Source of the DNA: Promethearchaeota archaeon
Lineage (GTDB): Archaea; Asgardarchaeota; Lokiarchaeia; Sigynarchaeales; SOKP01
DNA: 15,697 nt
NCBI GenBank assembly: GCA_016839905.1
Contig: JAEOTJ010000319.1
Coordinates: forward strand, 1 to 15,697
Direction: 5' to 3'
The notes beneath the pieces are model-generated. The model was not told the DNA's origin. It made no database searches and was given only the letters and a program-made list of their open reading frames with translations. Positions 6,823 to 13,712 of this stretch are shown here, one piece after another. The position numbers and the translations under genes were made by a program. How positions within the stretch are numbered: position 1 is the stretch's first letter; the number at the start of each line of letters is the position of its first letter.

Positions 6823-7371
6823 ATGCTGGAAATTACAAATAAAATTAAAGAGAACTCTAAAAGTATTGATATTGAAAAAGTCCTTCACTTAATTGATTTA
6901 ATTATTCAAATCAATTCTGAAAAAAACAGAATATTTGTATATGGTGCGGGTAGGTCAGGATTTATTGGAAGATGTTTTGCCCAGAGATTAATGCATCTCG
7001 GAATAAATTCTTGTTTTGTTTCTGATGCGATAACTCATCAATATACCGGTAAAGATTTATTAATAATCATAAGCGGAAGTGGTGAAACTACCTCTCCAGT
7101 TGCTATTGCTCAAAAGGCTAAAAAAATAGGGGGAAAAATTGCTTTATTAACAGGAAATCCTGAAAGTACGATTGGAAAATTATCAAATTATGTCATTAAA
7201 ATTAAGGGAAAAAGCAAGGATGTAGCAATATCTCAGGAAACACTTGCTCCTTATACTAGTTTATTTGATATTTCTACATTATCGGTTTTGGATTCCATTG
7301 GAGGTACTTTAATGAGCATTCTTGGAGTTACTGAAATAGATATTGATAAAAAACATGCTACAATTGAATAA
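6823..7371 (+). CDS. hxlB: 6-phospho-3-hexuloisomerase (SIS domain)
   Basis: A 182-residue single-SIS-domain isomerase that interconverts D-arabino-3-hexulose 6-phosphate and fructose 6-phosphate. In archaea without a complete oxidative pentose phosphate route, this step with 3-hexulose-6-phosphate synthase supplies ribulose 5-phosphate for nucleotides; in methylotrophs it fixes formaldehyde. Diagnostic segments are GAGRSGFIGRCFAQRLMHLG (41-60), the sugar-phosphate loop ISGSGETTS (83-91) and the C-terminal KKHATIE (176-182), close to the archaeal consensus. Length matches the family. The synthase partner (hxlA) is not in this window. ATG 6823 is the conventional start, but an in-frame open leader extends back to 6772 and a strong GGTGA lies at 6772-6776, 46 nt before the ATG, leaving the true start slightly uncertain. 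The SET gene follows after about 44 nt on the same strand. Confidence 0.9.
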   Translation: MLEITNKIKENSKSIDIEKVLHLIDLIIQINSEKNRIFVYGAGRSGFIGRCFAQRLMHLGINSCFVSDAITHQYTGKDLLIIISGSGETTSPVAIAQKAKKIGGKIALLTGNPESTIGKLSNYVIKIKGKSKDVAISQETLAPYTSLFDISTLSVLDSIGGTLMSILGVTEIDIDKKHATIE

Positions 7372-7415
7372 TTTTTGTTATTATTAGATAAAAATGTGTT
7401 TCCTTATAATAGTTG

Positions 7416-7817
7416 ATGAGCTTGAGTGATTTATTAGAAATTAAATACATCTCTGAAAAAAAAGGAAAGGGTGCCTTTGCAAAAGATTTTATTGAAAAGG
7501 ATACAACTATCATTGAGGCAAATGTTATCCCCATCTCAGATGAAGATTACGATTTAATTGAACAAACAAAATTATACGATTATATCTTTGCGTGGGATGA
7601 CCCTAAATACAATGGTGAAATCTCTTGTGTTATTGCCTTAAGCATTTGTCAATTTATAAATCACTCCTACAAACCAAACTTAAAGTATGAGTATAATTAT
7701 GATAATGATACAATTGAATATGTTACAATAAAGGATATTGATAAGGGAGAAGAATTGACAGTCAATTATAATGGTATTAGTGATGATGATGAACCTGTAT
7801 GGTTTGATGTTGTTTAG
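7416..7817 (+). CDS. Small SET-domain protein (putative lysine methyltransferase)
   Basis: A 133-residue protein that is little more than a minimal SET domain, the fold that transfers methyl groups from S-adenosylmethionine to protein lysines. The N-terminal SET strand KGKGAFA (about 16-22), the cofactor/active-site knot FINHSYKPN (about 80-88) and the C-terminal GEELTVNYN (111-119), with the catalytic Tyr, are all present and in order. The usual Cys of the N-H-S-C-x-P-N motif is Tyr here. Pre-SET and post-SET zinc motifs are absent and the SET-I insert is short. ATG 7416 is preferred over the TTG codon immediately before it. The stop codon overlaps the stop of the opposing endonuclease gene by 4 nt. 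The target cannot be told from sequence: chromatin proteins, ribosomal proteins or others are all possible. Domain call is confident; enzymatic activity is inferred. Confidence 0.85.
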   Translation: MSLSDLLEIKYISEKKGKGAFAKDFIEKDTTIIEANVIPISDEDYDLIEQTKLYDYIFAWDDPKYNGEISCVIALSICQFINHSYKPNLKYEYNYDNDTIEYVTIKDIDKGEELTVNYNGISDDDEPVWFDVV

Positions 7818-8683
7818 TTTTTTCTTAAAGATTTAAGAATCTTTAAATTCATAATATCTTCTTTCATATCATTACCTTTTGGTGTTTCTAATATGCCCGG
7901 ATGGTTTTTGAATCGATTATCATTGATAAAAAAACCGAAAGGTTCATTTCCAATCTTTCCTTGACCGATGTGGGCATGTCTATCAACTCTAGAGCCCAAT
8001 TCTTTGTCAGTATCGTTTAAATGAAAAGCGAAGAGATATTTTAATCCAATAATATCATCAAATTCCTTCCATATGTCATTATATTTCTTTTTTGTTGTAA
8101 AATCATAGCCTGCAGCAAAAGAATGAGCTGTATCGAAACAAATACCAATTCTTTTCTTATTTTTAATCTTATCTATAATTGTTTTAAAATGATGAAATTT
8201 ATTTCCTAAGCCTTTACCTTGGCCAGCTGTTGTTTCTAGTAGAATAATAACTTTTGAGTCTTTCGTGACATCCATTAATTTATTTAATTGGTCGGCAATC
8301 TGAGATAAAGCTTCTACTTTGGTAATTTCCATTTTATCACTAATGGGTATGACTCCAGGGTGCATATTTTCATATTCAATGCCTAATTGCTTAACTTTTA
8401 TTAATTCATCAAGCATTGCACTATATGATTTTTCCAGTTTTTCATTATCCATTGAAGCGAGATTTATTAAATAACTATTATGAGATATTACTGGCCATAT
8501 ATCATCTTTTAATTCTTCTTTTTTTGCCAAGTAATCAGCAATATCTTTTTGGTCTAATGATTTTGATGTCCAAGAACGAACATTCCTAATAAAGACCTGA
8601 ATTGCTTCACAACCAAGCTCTTTTCCCCTTTCTAATGCCAAGTATTTCCCCCCAGATACACTCATATGAGCTCCTATTCTCAT
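7814..8683 (-). CDS. nfo: Endonuclease IV (AP endonuclease)
   Basis: A 289-residue TIM-barrel AP endonuclease that cleaves 5' of abasic sites in base-excision repair using a trinuclear zinc centre. All nine metal ligands known from E. coli Nfo can be matched in order: His68, His108 (MHPG), Glu150 (LETTAGQG), Asp184 and His187 (CFDTAHSFAAGYD), His221 (FHLND), Asp234 and His236 (DRHAHIGQG) and Glu266 (LETP). Length is normal. I chose ATG 8683 because GGGTGA ends five bases before it as a strong ribosome site; the in-frame GTG at 8692 is part of that site. The 3' end overlaps the convergent SET gene by 4 nt, and the 5' end faces a divergent membrane-protein gene across ~77 bp. Expected to be active. 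Confidence 0.95.
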   Translation of the reverse strand: MRIGAHMSVSGGKYLALERGKELGCEAIQVFIRNVRSWTSKSLDQKDIADYLAKKEELKDDIWPVISHNSYLINLASMDNEKLEKSYSAMLDELIKVKQLGIEYENMHPGVIPISDKMEITKVEALSQIADQLNKLMDVTKDSKVIILLETTAGQGKGLGNKFHHFKTIIDKIKNKKRIGICFDTAHSFAAGYDFTTKKKYNDIWKEFDDIIGLKYLFAFHLNDTDKELGSRVDRHAHIGQGKIGNEPFGFFINDNRFKNHPGILETPKGNDMKEDIMNLKILKSLRKN

Positions 8684-8692
8684 TTTCTTCAC
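8684..8692 (-). promoter_or_regulatory. Strong Shine-Dalgarno that decides the nfo start
   Basis: Read on the minus strand the sequence is GGGTGAAGAAAATG: GGTGA matches the archaeal 16S 3' end and is spaced five bases from the ATG at 8683. This makes the overlapping GTG at 8692 an unlikely start. It is one of the few clear ribosome sites in the window. Confidence 0.6.
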
Positions 8693-8760
8693 CCAAAAAC
8701 ATTTTTTAATAATAACAATTATAATAATTAGTTATTTTAAAATTAAAATTGAATAAAAAT

Positions 8761-9294
8761 ATGACCATTCTTGCAAAAAAAGAAGGTTTCTTACGATTAA
8801 TTGGAGTGATATTAATTCTCATTAGTTTGATTTTTTCTATAACTTTCGAAATTCTCTTATTAAATTGTATAAGATTATTCGTGATCATCCTAATTATCAC
8901 GTTATCCTCGCTTATAGTAATCTTATCTTTGAAGTTGGAAAAACAATTTTTTGTTGAAAATATAATTAAAGTGATAATAGTCTTGGCAATAATATCAATA
9001 GTTTTAATCATAATTGGGATATTAATACGCCCAAATATAGCCCTTATTTTTACTTTTTTAACGATTTCCGATATAATGATTATAATATGTCTGCATTACG
9101 CACTTTCAATAAATAGAAAAGAAAAATTGATTTTTGTTTTAAGCGGAATTGGATATATAATCATATCAATTATCTTTAGAATTGCTAATTTTCTATTAAG
9201 TTTATTACCGTTAATTTTTATTGTTTCGGGAATGGTATTAATAATTTTTACTGAAATGAGAATGAGAAAAAGAGGGTTATTGATTTATATTTAA
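8761..9294 (+). CDS. Unknown multi-pass membrane protein (six helices)
   Basis: I do not recognise this protein. The 177 residues are dominated by Ile, Leu, Val and Phe and suggest six membrane helices at about 11-30, 36-57, 68-89, 93-115, 123-139 and 144-165, with a short basic start (KKEGFLR) and a basic tail (RMRKRG). Short loops such as SINRKEK (117-123) carry most of the charge. There are no conserved acidic, histidine or cysteine pairs inside the helices that would point to transport or catalysis. ATG 8761 is chosen; TTG 8749 would add four residues. The gene is divergent from nfo, and its TAA is directly adjacent to the stop of the opposing AOR gene, leaving no room for a separate terminator. 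Real gene likely; function unknown. Confidence 0.6.
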   Translation: MTILAKKEGFLRLIGVILILISLIFSITFEILLLNCIRLFVIILIITLSSLIVILSLKLEKQFFVENIIKVIIVLAIISIVLIIIGILIRPNIALIFTFLTISDIMIIICLHYALSINRKEKLIFVLSGIGYIIISIIFRIANFLLSLLPLIFIVSGMVLIIFTEMRMRKRGLLIYI

Positions 9295-11013
9295 TTAGTC
9301 ATCTAATTTTTTCCAAAAATCTTTAAGCTCTTCTTTAGAAAAAGTAACTTTTAAATCTTGCGGATTTGATGGTTCATCTCTGAAAAAGGATGGAAGATCA
9401 TTCATTTCTTGAGAGATTCCTGCTTTTTGATTAAATTCCAATTCAGTTTTTAATATTTGTTTTCCAATCTCGATAATATCACTTTGAGTTAAATTTAAAT
9501 CATGCATCGCATTCATAGCACCAGCGATTAATTCCATGTTTTCATAAATGGGTCCAATAAAATAGCAACAACCCATTGAATCTAAAACCGCCGTATATAT
9601 TTGCAATTCATATGATAAATCAATTTTCCCCTTATTATCAGTGAGTTCGCCATAATCTTTTATCCTACTGGCATTCCTTCCAGCAATGGCAGCTCCAGCA
9701 GTATGATCTGCACCCATGGGGGAGGTTGCATAAGTTACGCACATTCCTTTGAAGACTCTAGGTTCATATCCTGAGATTCCTTGTCCTTTAACATGTGGAA
9801 TTCTTTCAGCACCAATTTCTTTTCCTACATGACATACTCCATTTCCATATAACTTGCCAATTTCAGAACCAGATCTGATTTCTTCTAATACTTCAAAAAC
9901 TTTTTCAGCATCCCCCCAATCTATTTTACCATTATCCATAGCAACTCCCATTGTAACGCCGAATTCGATTGTATCAATGCCAATATCATCACATAAATGA
10001 TCAATTCTGGCCAAGTGATCAAGATCATCAATCATTAAGTTAGAACCATTTAATGCAATTGTTTCATATTCCAGACTAGAGGTTATATGGTTTCCTTTCT
10101 CGTCAACAATAATATTTGAACATTTAATAGCACACGTTGGACTACATGATACTTTCTTTCTACCTTTTCGAGCAATAACTAATTCATGAAGTTTTTCTCC
10201 TGAAATATGATCTGCTTTATCAAAGGATCCCCTCCTAAAATTCTTTGTAGGAAGGCCTCCGTATCCACTCATTGCTTTGGTCATTAAAGCGGTCCCAAAG
10301 ATTGAAAATGTTCCTTTAGTTTCAGCTAATTTTATAGTAAAAGGTTTAGATAATTCTCGGAGTTTTTTAATGTCGTGAATTTTAACTTTTGACTTTTTCG
10401 GAGGAAAAATAATGATTGCTTTAATACCTTTAGAACCCATTACAGCACCTAAACCACCTCGGGCAGCATGACGACTTGGATATCCTTCCAGATCATTACA
10501 AGCAACGCTTGAAGATTTCGTCATTAATTCACCCGCAGGACCAATTGAATATATGGCTATTTTTTGTCCATATTTCTCATACAATTTTTTATGTAATTCA
10601 TAATTACCTAAACCTTTATAATTATTTGCCGATTCCAGCGTTATATCAGCATTATTTATTAAAATGATTTTTAAATTGGTAGATTTTCCTTCTAAAATTA
10701 AAGCCCTAATTCCTTGAGTAGCCAGCATCATAGAACCTCTCCCTCCAACATTTGCTTCTTTTACTCCATTAGTTAAAGGACTCTTTCCACCGATGGATGT
10801 ACGAGCAGAATTTGGAAAAGGTCCTCCCGTAAGCAATCCATTTGCTATGATAAGTTTATTATCCTGTCCTAAGGGATCACAATTAGGGGAAACTTCATCA
10901 AATATAATTTGTGAGGTTAAACCCCTTGCTCCTAATAAAAAATATTTAGAATCCCTTTTAATATCCTCATATTCTATAGATTCAGTATCAACATTTATTC
11001 GAGCAATTTTCAT
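9295..11013 (-). CDS. Aldehyde:ferredoxin oxidoreductase family (tungsto/molybdopterin enzyme)
   Basis: A 572-residue member of the AOR family, enzymes that bind a bis-pterin tungsten or molybdenum cofactor and one [4Fe-4S] cluster and oxidise aldehydes to acids, usually with ferredoxin. The N-terminal pterin domain includes LLTGGPFPNSARTSIGGKSP (60-79) and RHAARGGLGAVMGSKGIKAI (181-200), both classic. Cluster ligands appear as C290-x3-C294-x3-C298 (CSPTCAIKC), with the fourth at Cys482 or Cys483 (SMGCCYF). Pyrococcus AOR has C-x2-C-x3-C, so this spacing marks a different subfamily, possibly nearer the YdhV-like group; substrate is therefore uncertain. Other conserved parts are GYEPRVFKGMCVTYATSPMG (415-434). 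ATG 11013 starts the family-typical N-terminus. The nitroreductase gene lies 65 bp upstream on the same strand; a T9 run just before the ATG may separate them. Tungsten use is inferred. Confidence 0.92.
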   Translation of the reverse strand: MKIARINVDTESIEYEDIKRDSKYFLLGARGLTSQIIFDEVSPNCDPLGQDNKLIIANGLLTGGPFPNSARTSIGGKSPLTNGVKEANVGGRGSMMLATQGIRALILEGKSTNLKIILINNADITLESANNYKGLGNYELHKKLYEKYGQKIAIYSIGPAGELMTKSSSVACNDLEGYPSRHAARGGLGAVMGSKGIKAIIIFPPKKSKVKIHDIKKLRELSKPFTIKLAETKGTFSIFGTALMTKAMSGYGGLPTKNFRRGSFDKADHISGEKLHELVIARKGRKKVSCSPTCAIKCSNIIVDEKGNHITSSLEYETIALNGSNLMIDDLDHLARIDHLCDDIGIDTIEFGVTMGVAMDNGKIDWGDAEKVFEVLEEIRSGSEIGKLYGNGVCHVGKEIGAERIPHVKGQGISGYEPRVFKGMCVTYATSPMGADHTAGAAIAGRNASRIKDYGELTDNKGKIDLSYELQIYTAVLDSMGCCYFIGPIYENMELIAGAMNAMHDLNLTQSDIIEIGKQILKTELEFNQKAGISQEMNDLPSFFRDEPSNPQDLKVTFSKEELKDFWKKLDD

Positions 11014-11078
11014 AATTAAAAAAAAAGAAGATTTAACTTATATTTTTACATATAATTTGTGATTAGAGCAAGTAGTTC

Positions 11079-11594
11079 TTAAAATATTTCATAATGAACC
11101 ATCCTTTCTAATGGTTTACGATTGTCTACTTCTCCTTGAATTTCTGAGGTGTATCCTAAAGGAGTTATACCGACTACTCTGTATTTTTCAGGTATTTTCA
11201 ATAATTCTTTTATTTTTTCTTCATCAAACCACCCAATCCAACATGTTGCCAAACCTTCAGCAGTAGCGGCTAAAATCAAATGCTCAAAACAGATGCCAAT
11301 ATCTACAGTAAAATATTTCAAGCCGCTAGAATTTGTTCCTGAACCTTTTTCTGCAATAATTCCTACTATAAACATTGGAGCTTCAATAAATTTTTTTTTT
11401 TGCCCTATAGCTTCCCATAGTGATTTAACATTTTTAGGTTCTTGAACCACAATATAATGCACGCCTTGTTTATTAGCCCAAGTTGGAGCTAATCGTGCGG
11501 CGTCTAATATTTTCATAATTTTTTCTTTTTCTGGCATTTTTTTCTCATAAGTTCGATAACTTCTTCTTTTTCTAATCGTTTCATAAAGATCCAT
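11079..11594 (-). CDS. Nitroreductase-family FMN protein
   Basis: A 171-residue nitroreductase-fold flavoprotein, expected to be a homodimer binding FMN and using NAD(P)H or another donor. N-terminal IRKRRSYR (7-14) supplies the basic phosphate-binding residues, APTWANKQ (36-43) is the second FMN contact, the central helix reads FTVDIGICFEHLILAATAEG (95-114) followed by CWIGWF (118-123), and GITPLGYT (142-149) closes the domain. Length is on the short side but usual for archaeal members. Physiological substrate is not predictable; family members reduce nitroaromatics, quinones, flavins or act in dehalogenation and cofactor metabolism. An A11 run (coding strand) encodes the Lys-Lys-Lys near residue 66-68 and could be prone to slippage. 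A TATA-like box stands about 36 bp upstream, and the AOR gene follows in the same direction, suggesting a redox pair. Confidence 0.88.
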   Translation of the reverse strand: MDLYETIRKRRSYRTYEKKMPEKEKIMKILDAARLAPTWANKQGVHYIVVQEPKNVKSLWEAIGQKKKFIEAPMFIVGIIAEKGSGTNSSGLKYFTVDIGICFEHLILAATAEGLATCWIGWFDEEKIKELLKIPEKYRVVGITPLGYTSEIQGEVDNRKPLERMVHYEIF

Positions 11595-11626
11595 TTTGAA
11601 TACACTTTATTCCAATATTAATTGTG

Positions 11627-11634
11627 AATATAAA
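11627..11634 (-). promoter_or_regulatory. TATA-like box upstream of the nitroreductase gene
   Basis: On the minus strand TTTATATT lies 33-40 bp before the ATG at 11594. A start of transcription about 25 bp downstream would give a leader of roughly 10 nt. The spacing is good, but AT-rich DNA makes such matches common. Confidence 0.35.
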
Positions 11635-11743
11635 AAGACTAATTCATCATATAATAAAAGATCATTTACTAGGAATTATAATATTGAACATTAATCATTA
11701 TATTCTAAATATTAATTAAACAAATAGGATTATATTTATGGCA

Positions 11744-11785
11744 TGTGTGAAAGATTTTAAAAGTTTGTGTGAAAAATTCAATCAC
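11744..11785. repeat. Direct repeat TGTGTGAAA, 22-bp period, second copy in a dyad
   Basis: TGTGTGAAA begins at 11744 and again at 11766, exactly 22 bp apart, about two helical turns. The second copy continues into an imperfect dyad: TGTG-TGAA, three A, then TTCA-A-TCACA. Its richer G content stands out from the surrounding AT-rich gap. Such phasing is what a dimeric regulator bound twice would need; it may serve either flanking gene. Confidence 0.3.
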
Positions 11786-11879
11786 ATTAAATTTCTATCG
11801 TACAAATATTTATTAATACGGTATACATATTTTATGCTTATCTAAAAAAAGAATAAAAAATGAATAAAAGTCCCGAATA

Positions 11880-11891
11880 TTTTTTTTTTTT
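11880..11891 (+). terminator. T12 run upstream of the TFB gene
   Basis: Twelve consecutive T on the plus strand, about 50 bp before the TFB start. It would stop read-through transcription from the left and insulate the TFB promoter. There is no recognised gene upstream on this strand for over 2 kb, so either it ends an unseen transcript from 11600-11880 or it is only an AT-rich promoter element. Confidence 0.3.
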
Positions 11892-11920
11892 ATGATATAA
11901 GTTTTTTAGTAGAATTTGGA

Positions 11921-11929
11921 TATTTATAT
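11921..11929 (+). promoter_or_regulatory. TATA-like box of the TFB gene
   Basis: TATTTATAT at 11921-11929. A transcription start about 25 bp further would fall near 11950, past the GTG at 11942 but before the in-frame ATG at 11987. If this is the real box, the protein starts at the ATG. A second candidate, TATGATATAA at 11891-11900, would include the GTG. Confidence 0.35.
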
Positions 11930-11941
11930 GGTGTTATTATA

Positions 11942-12868
11942 GTGGGTAATCAATATCGTACTCTTTTAAGAAATAATAAAGACGAAATGATCCAAACTTC
12001 AAGAGAAAAATGCTGCGAGAAATTTATTATCGAAGAGAGAGATGGAAATAAGGTTTGTATGCATTGTGGCATGATTTTTGAAAGGACTTTTGTAGGAAAT
12101 GAGAGAAGAGCATATACAGTGGAAGAGATTCAAAATAGGCGAAGAACAGAACCACGCTGGAGAGATTTTGGACCGAGAACAATGTTACCAATAACGAAAA
12201 CAGATTCGAAAGGAAAATCAATTGGAGCTAAAGAACAAGCACTTTTCTCACGGTTATCTAAAATTCAAAACTCCTTAATCTCAAGTATAGAAAGGAACTT
12301 TTGGGAAGCTAAACCGAAGTTAAAAATGCTTACATCAAAATTGAATATCCCTAACTACATTTCAGAGACATCTTGGAAAATTTATTCATTAGTAGCTAAA
12401 AAAAAATTAACAATGGGAAGATCAATTAATGGATTTATAGCAGGTTCTTTATATGCAGCTATTAGGATCCATAATTTCCCTCGATTGCTAGATGAAGTGT
12501 GTGAAGCAAGTCTAACACCAAGAAGAACTGTGCATAGAAGTCTTGCAATGATAATTAGAGAAGTTTTACCGGAGTTGAAATTAAAATATCAACCAATTAC
12601 CGCGGAATGTCTTGTTTTTAGATTTGGAAATGAACTTGAATTACCAATGAGCATTCAAAAAAAAGCAATAAATATGTTAAAGAAAGCTTCTAAAAATGGA
12701 TTAGCACGAACTGGCAAGGATCCAAAGGGTTTAGCCGCGGCATGTATTTATATTGCCGCCAAAAGTGCATCTGTTAGAAGAACGCAATCAAAAGTCGCAG
12801 ATATTGCTAAAATTACAGAAGTAACTTTGAGAAGTAGAGCTAAGCAAATAAAAATTAGATTACGTTAA
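11942..12868 (+). CDS. tfb: Transcription initiation factor TFB (TFIIB homologue)
   Basis: A 308-residue archaeal TFB, which bridges TBP-bound promoter DNA and RNA polymerase. The N-terminal zinc ribbon ends in DGNKVCMHCGMIFE (34-47), but the first ligand pair is adjacent Cys24-Cys25 and not C-x2-C/H. A B-reader/linker region is preserved: WRDFGPRTMLPITKTDSKGK (73-92). Two cyclin-like core repeats follow: ~122-213 with GRSINGFIAGSLYAAIR (159-175), and ~219-308 with DPKGLAAACIYIAAKSA (260-276) and TQSKVADIAKITEVTLRSR (281-299), whose C-terminal helix-turn-helix would read the BRE. The first start is GTG 11942; ATG 11987 (residue 16) begins just before the ribbon and fits the nearest TATA box better. 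A hairpin plus T5 follows the stop. The high Arg/Lys content is typical. Probably one of several TFBs in this genome, since a divergent relative lies 0.8 kb downstream. Confidence 0.9.
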   Translation: MGNQYRTLLRNNKDEMIQTSREKCCEKFIIEERDGNKVCMHCGMIFERTFVGNERRAYTVEEIQNRRRTEPRWRDFGPRTMLPITKTDSKGKSIGAKEQALFSRLSKIQNSLISSIERNFWEAKPKLKMLTSKLNIPNYISETSWKIYSLVAKKKLTMGRSINGFIAGSLYAAIRIHNFPRLLDEVCEASLTPRRTVHRSLAMIIREVLPELKLKYQPITAECLVFRFGNELELPMSIQKKAINMLKKASKNGLARTGKDPKGLAAACIYIAAKSASVRRTQSKVADIAKITEVTLRSRAKQIKIRLR

Positions 12869-12888
12869 TTTTTTTTAATTAACTTTTT
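12864..12888 (+). terminator. Hairpin terminator overlapping the TFB stop codon
   Basis: GTTAATT (12864-12870) and AATTAAC (12877-12883) form a perfect 7-bp stem around a T6 loop, followed by T5 at 12884-12888. The TFB stop codon TAA (12866-12868) lies inside the left arm. The T-tracts would terminate transcription; the stem is weak because it is AT-rich. Confidence 0.45.
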
Positions 12889-12986
12889 CAAATCTTTAAT
12901 AACATAAATCTTTTTATTATTATAACTTTTTTCAATTTCAGATAACATTCAATTACTTGATGAAAGTTTTAATTTTTTCTCTATTT

Positions 12987-13559
12987 TTATCCTTCTTTAA
13001 CTTCTTTAAGTTCCCTTTCCTTTCTCTCTTGGTCTAGCCTCCATTTTAAGCCTCCACCCGCAATAACTAATGCACCAACGAGATGACTACAGAAGACTCC
13101 TGAAAAAAACATCCAAATCATTGCTGCAGTGATTGGTACGATATCGTGAGAATAAAGTAATGATTGAAAAGTATTGGAATTATAATTAACTTGAACTTTT
13201 GATAATAGCAGATAAAATTCTACTTTTATAAAAGTCGCAATAAGAATAAATAATCCAATTTTACTTAAATATTTAGCAAGAATCATATTATCTATATCTT
13301 TTGTTAAAGCAATTTTAAATAACATGAAACCAAAAATTAAAAAGCAAAATGGTAAGATTGCTATGAATATAAATAAACATAGTCCTTCTATAGGAACAAA
13401 ATTTCCATCAAATAATAGATCCAAGATTAATATATTCTCATTATTAATATTTATTTCAGTAAGAGATAATATAAGTAAAAAAATTAACTCCAATACTGAA
13501 AGAATCACAAAAGTACAACTAATAATCATTAAAGTTAATTTTGTTTCTTGAGATGCCAT
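12987..13559 (-). CDS. Unknown four-helix membrane protein
   Basis: I do not recognise this 190-residue protein. Hydrophobic stretches at about 9-33, 57-85, 98-120 and 140-168 suggest four membrane helices; the tail after LVIAGGGLKW is strongly charged (RLDQERKERELKEVKEG) and, with the positive-inside rule, is probably cytosolic. The first extracytoplasmic loop (34-56) is rich in Asn, Asp and Glu. ATG 13559 is the only good start. Cys15, Cys61, Cys72 and Cys157 lie in or near helices and form no metal motif. The gene lies between two TFB-family genes but on the opposite strand, with short AT-rich gaps on both sides, so it shares a divergent promoter zone (13560-13712) with the second TFB-like gene. 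Four-helix arrangement recalls small MARVEL- or DUF-type membrane proteins, but that is only shape. Function unknown. Confidence 0.6.
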   Translation of the reverse strand: MASQETKLTLMIISCTFVILSVLELIFLLILSLTEININNENILILDLLFDGNFVPIEGLCLFIFIAILPFCFLIFGFMLFKIALTKDIDNMILAKYLSKIGLFILIATFIKVEFYLLLSKVQVNYNSNTFQSLLYSHDIVPITAAMIWMFFSGVFCSHLVGALVIAGGGLKWRLDQERKERELKEVKEG

Positions 13560-13712
13560 TTAAATCAAATATTTTTTTTCTAAAAATAATGAATATATAA
13601 AGTAATTTATTATTTTTTATTTCCTTATTATAAAAATTTAAATTTATTTTCCCTATTAATTTTTTTATAGAAATATCAATATATTAGAAAATCTATTAAA
13701 AGGTTTAATTTT

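Larger units (their letters stand above)
11595..11941. other. 347-bp gap between divergent nitroreductase and TFB genes
   Basis: This stretch holds no gene I can support. It contains the nitroreductase promoter (right-to-left), a direct repeat of TGTGTGAAA-like sequence at 11744-11752 and 11766-11774, a 35-codon frame starting at ATG 11738 (ends 11845; no ribosome site, weak case), a T12 run at 11880-11891 and the TATA-like TATTTATAT at 11921-11929 before the TFB gene. Confidence 0.5.

Noticed and set aside
8711..8736. AATAAC/GTTATT inverted ends between nfo and the membrane gene
   Set aside because: Only 6-bp arms with a mismatched interior in very AT-rich DNA; expected by chance.
11391..11401. 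T11 run as a terminator or frameshift in the nitroreductase gene
   Set aside because: On the coding strand it is A11 encoding lysines in a normal, uninterrupted family protein; slippage is possible but unsupported.
11738..11845. A 35-codon frame (MACVKDFKSLCEKF...) upstream of the TFB gene
   Set aside because: No ribosome site, no recognisable similarity, and its coding is explained by the repeated TGTGTGAAA element; kept only as a note.
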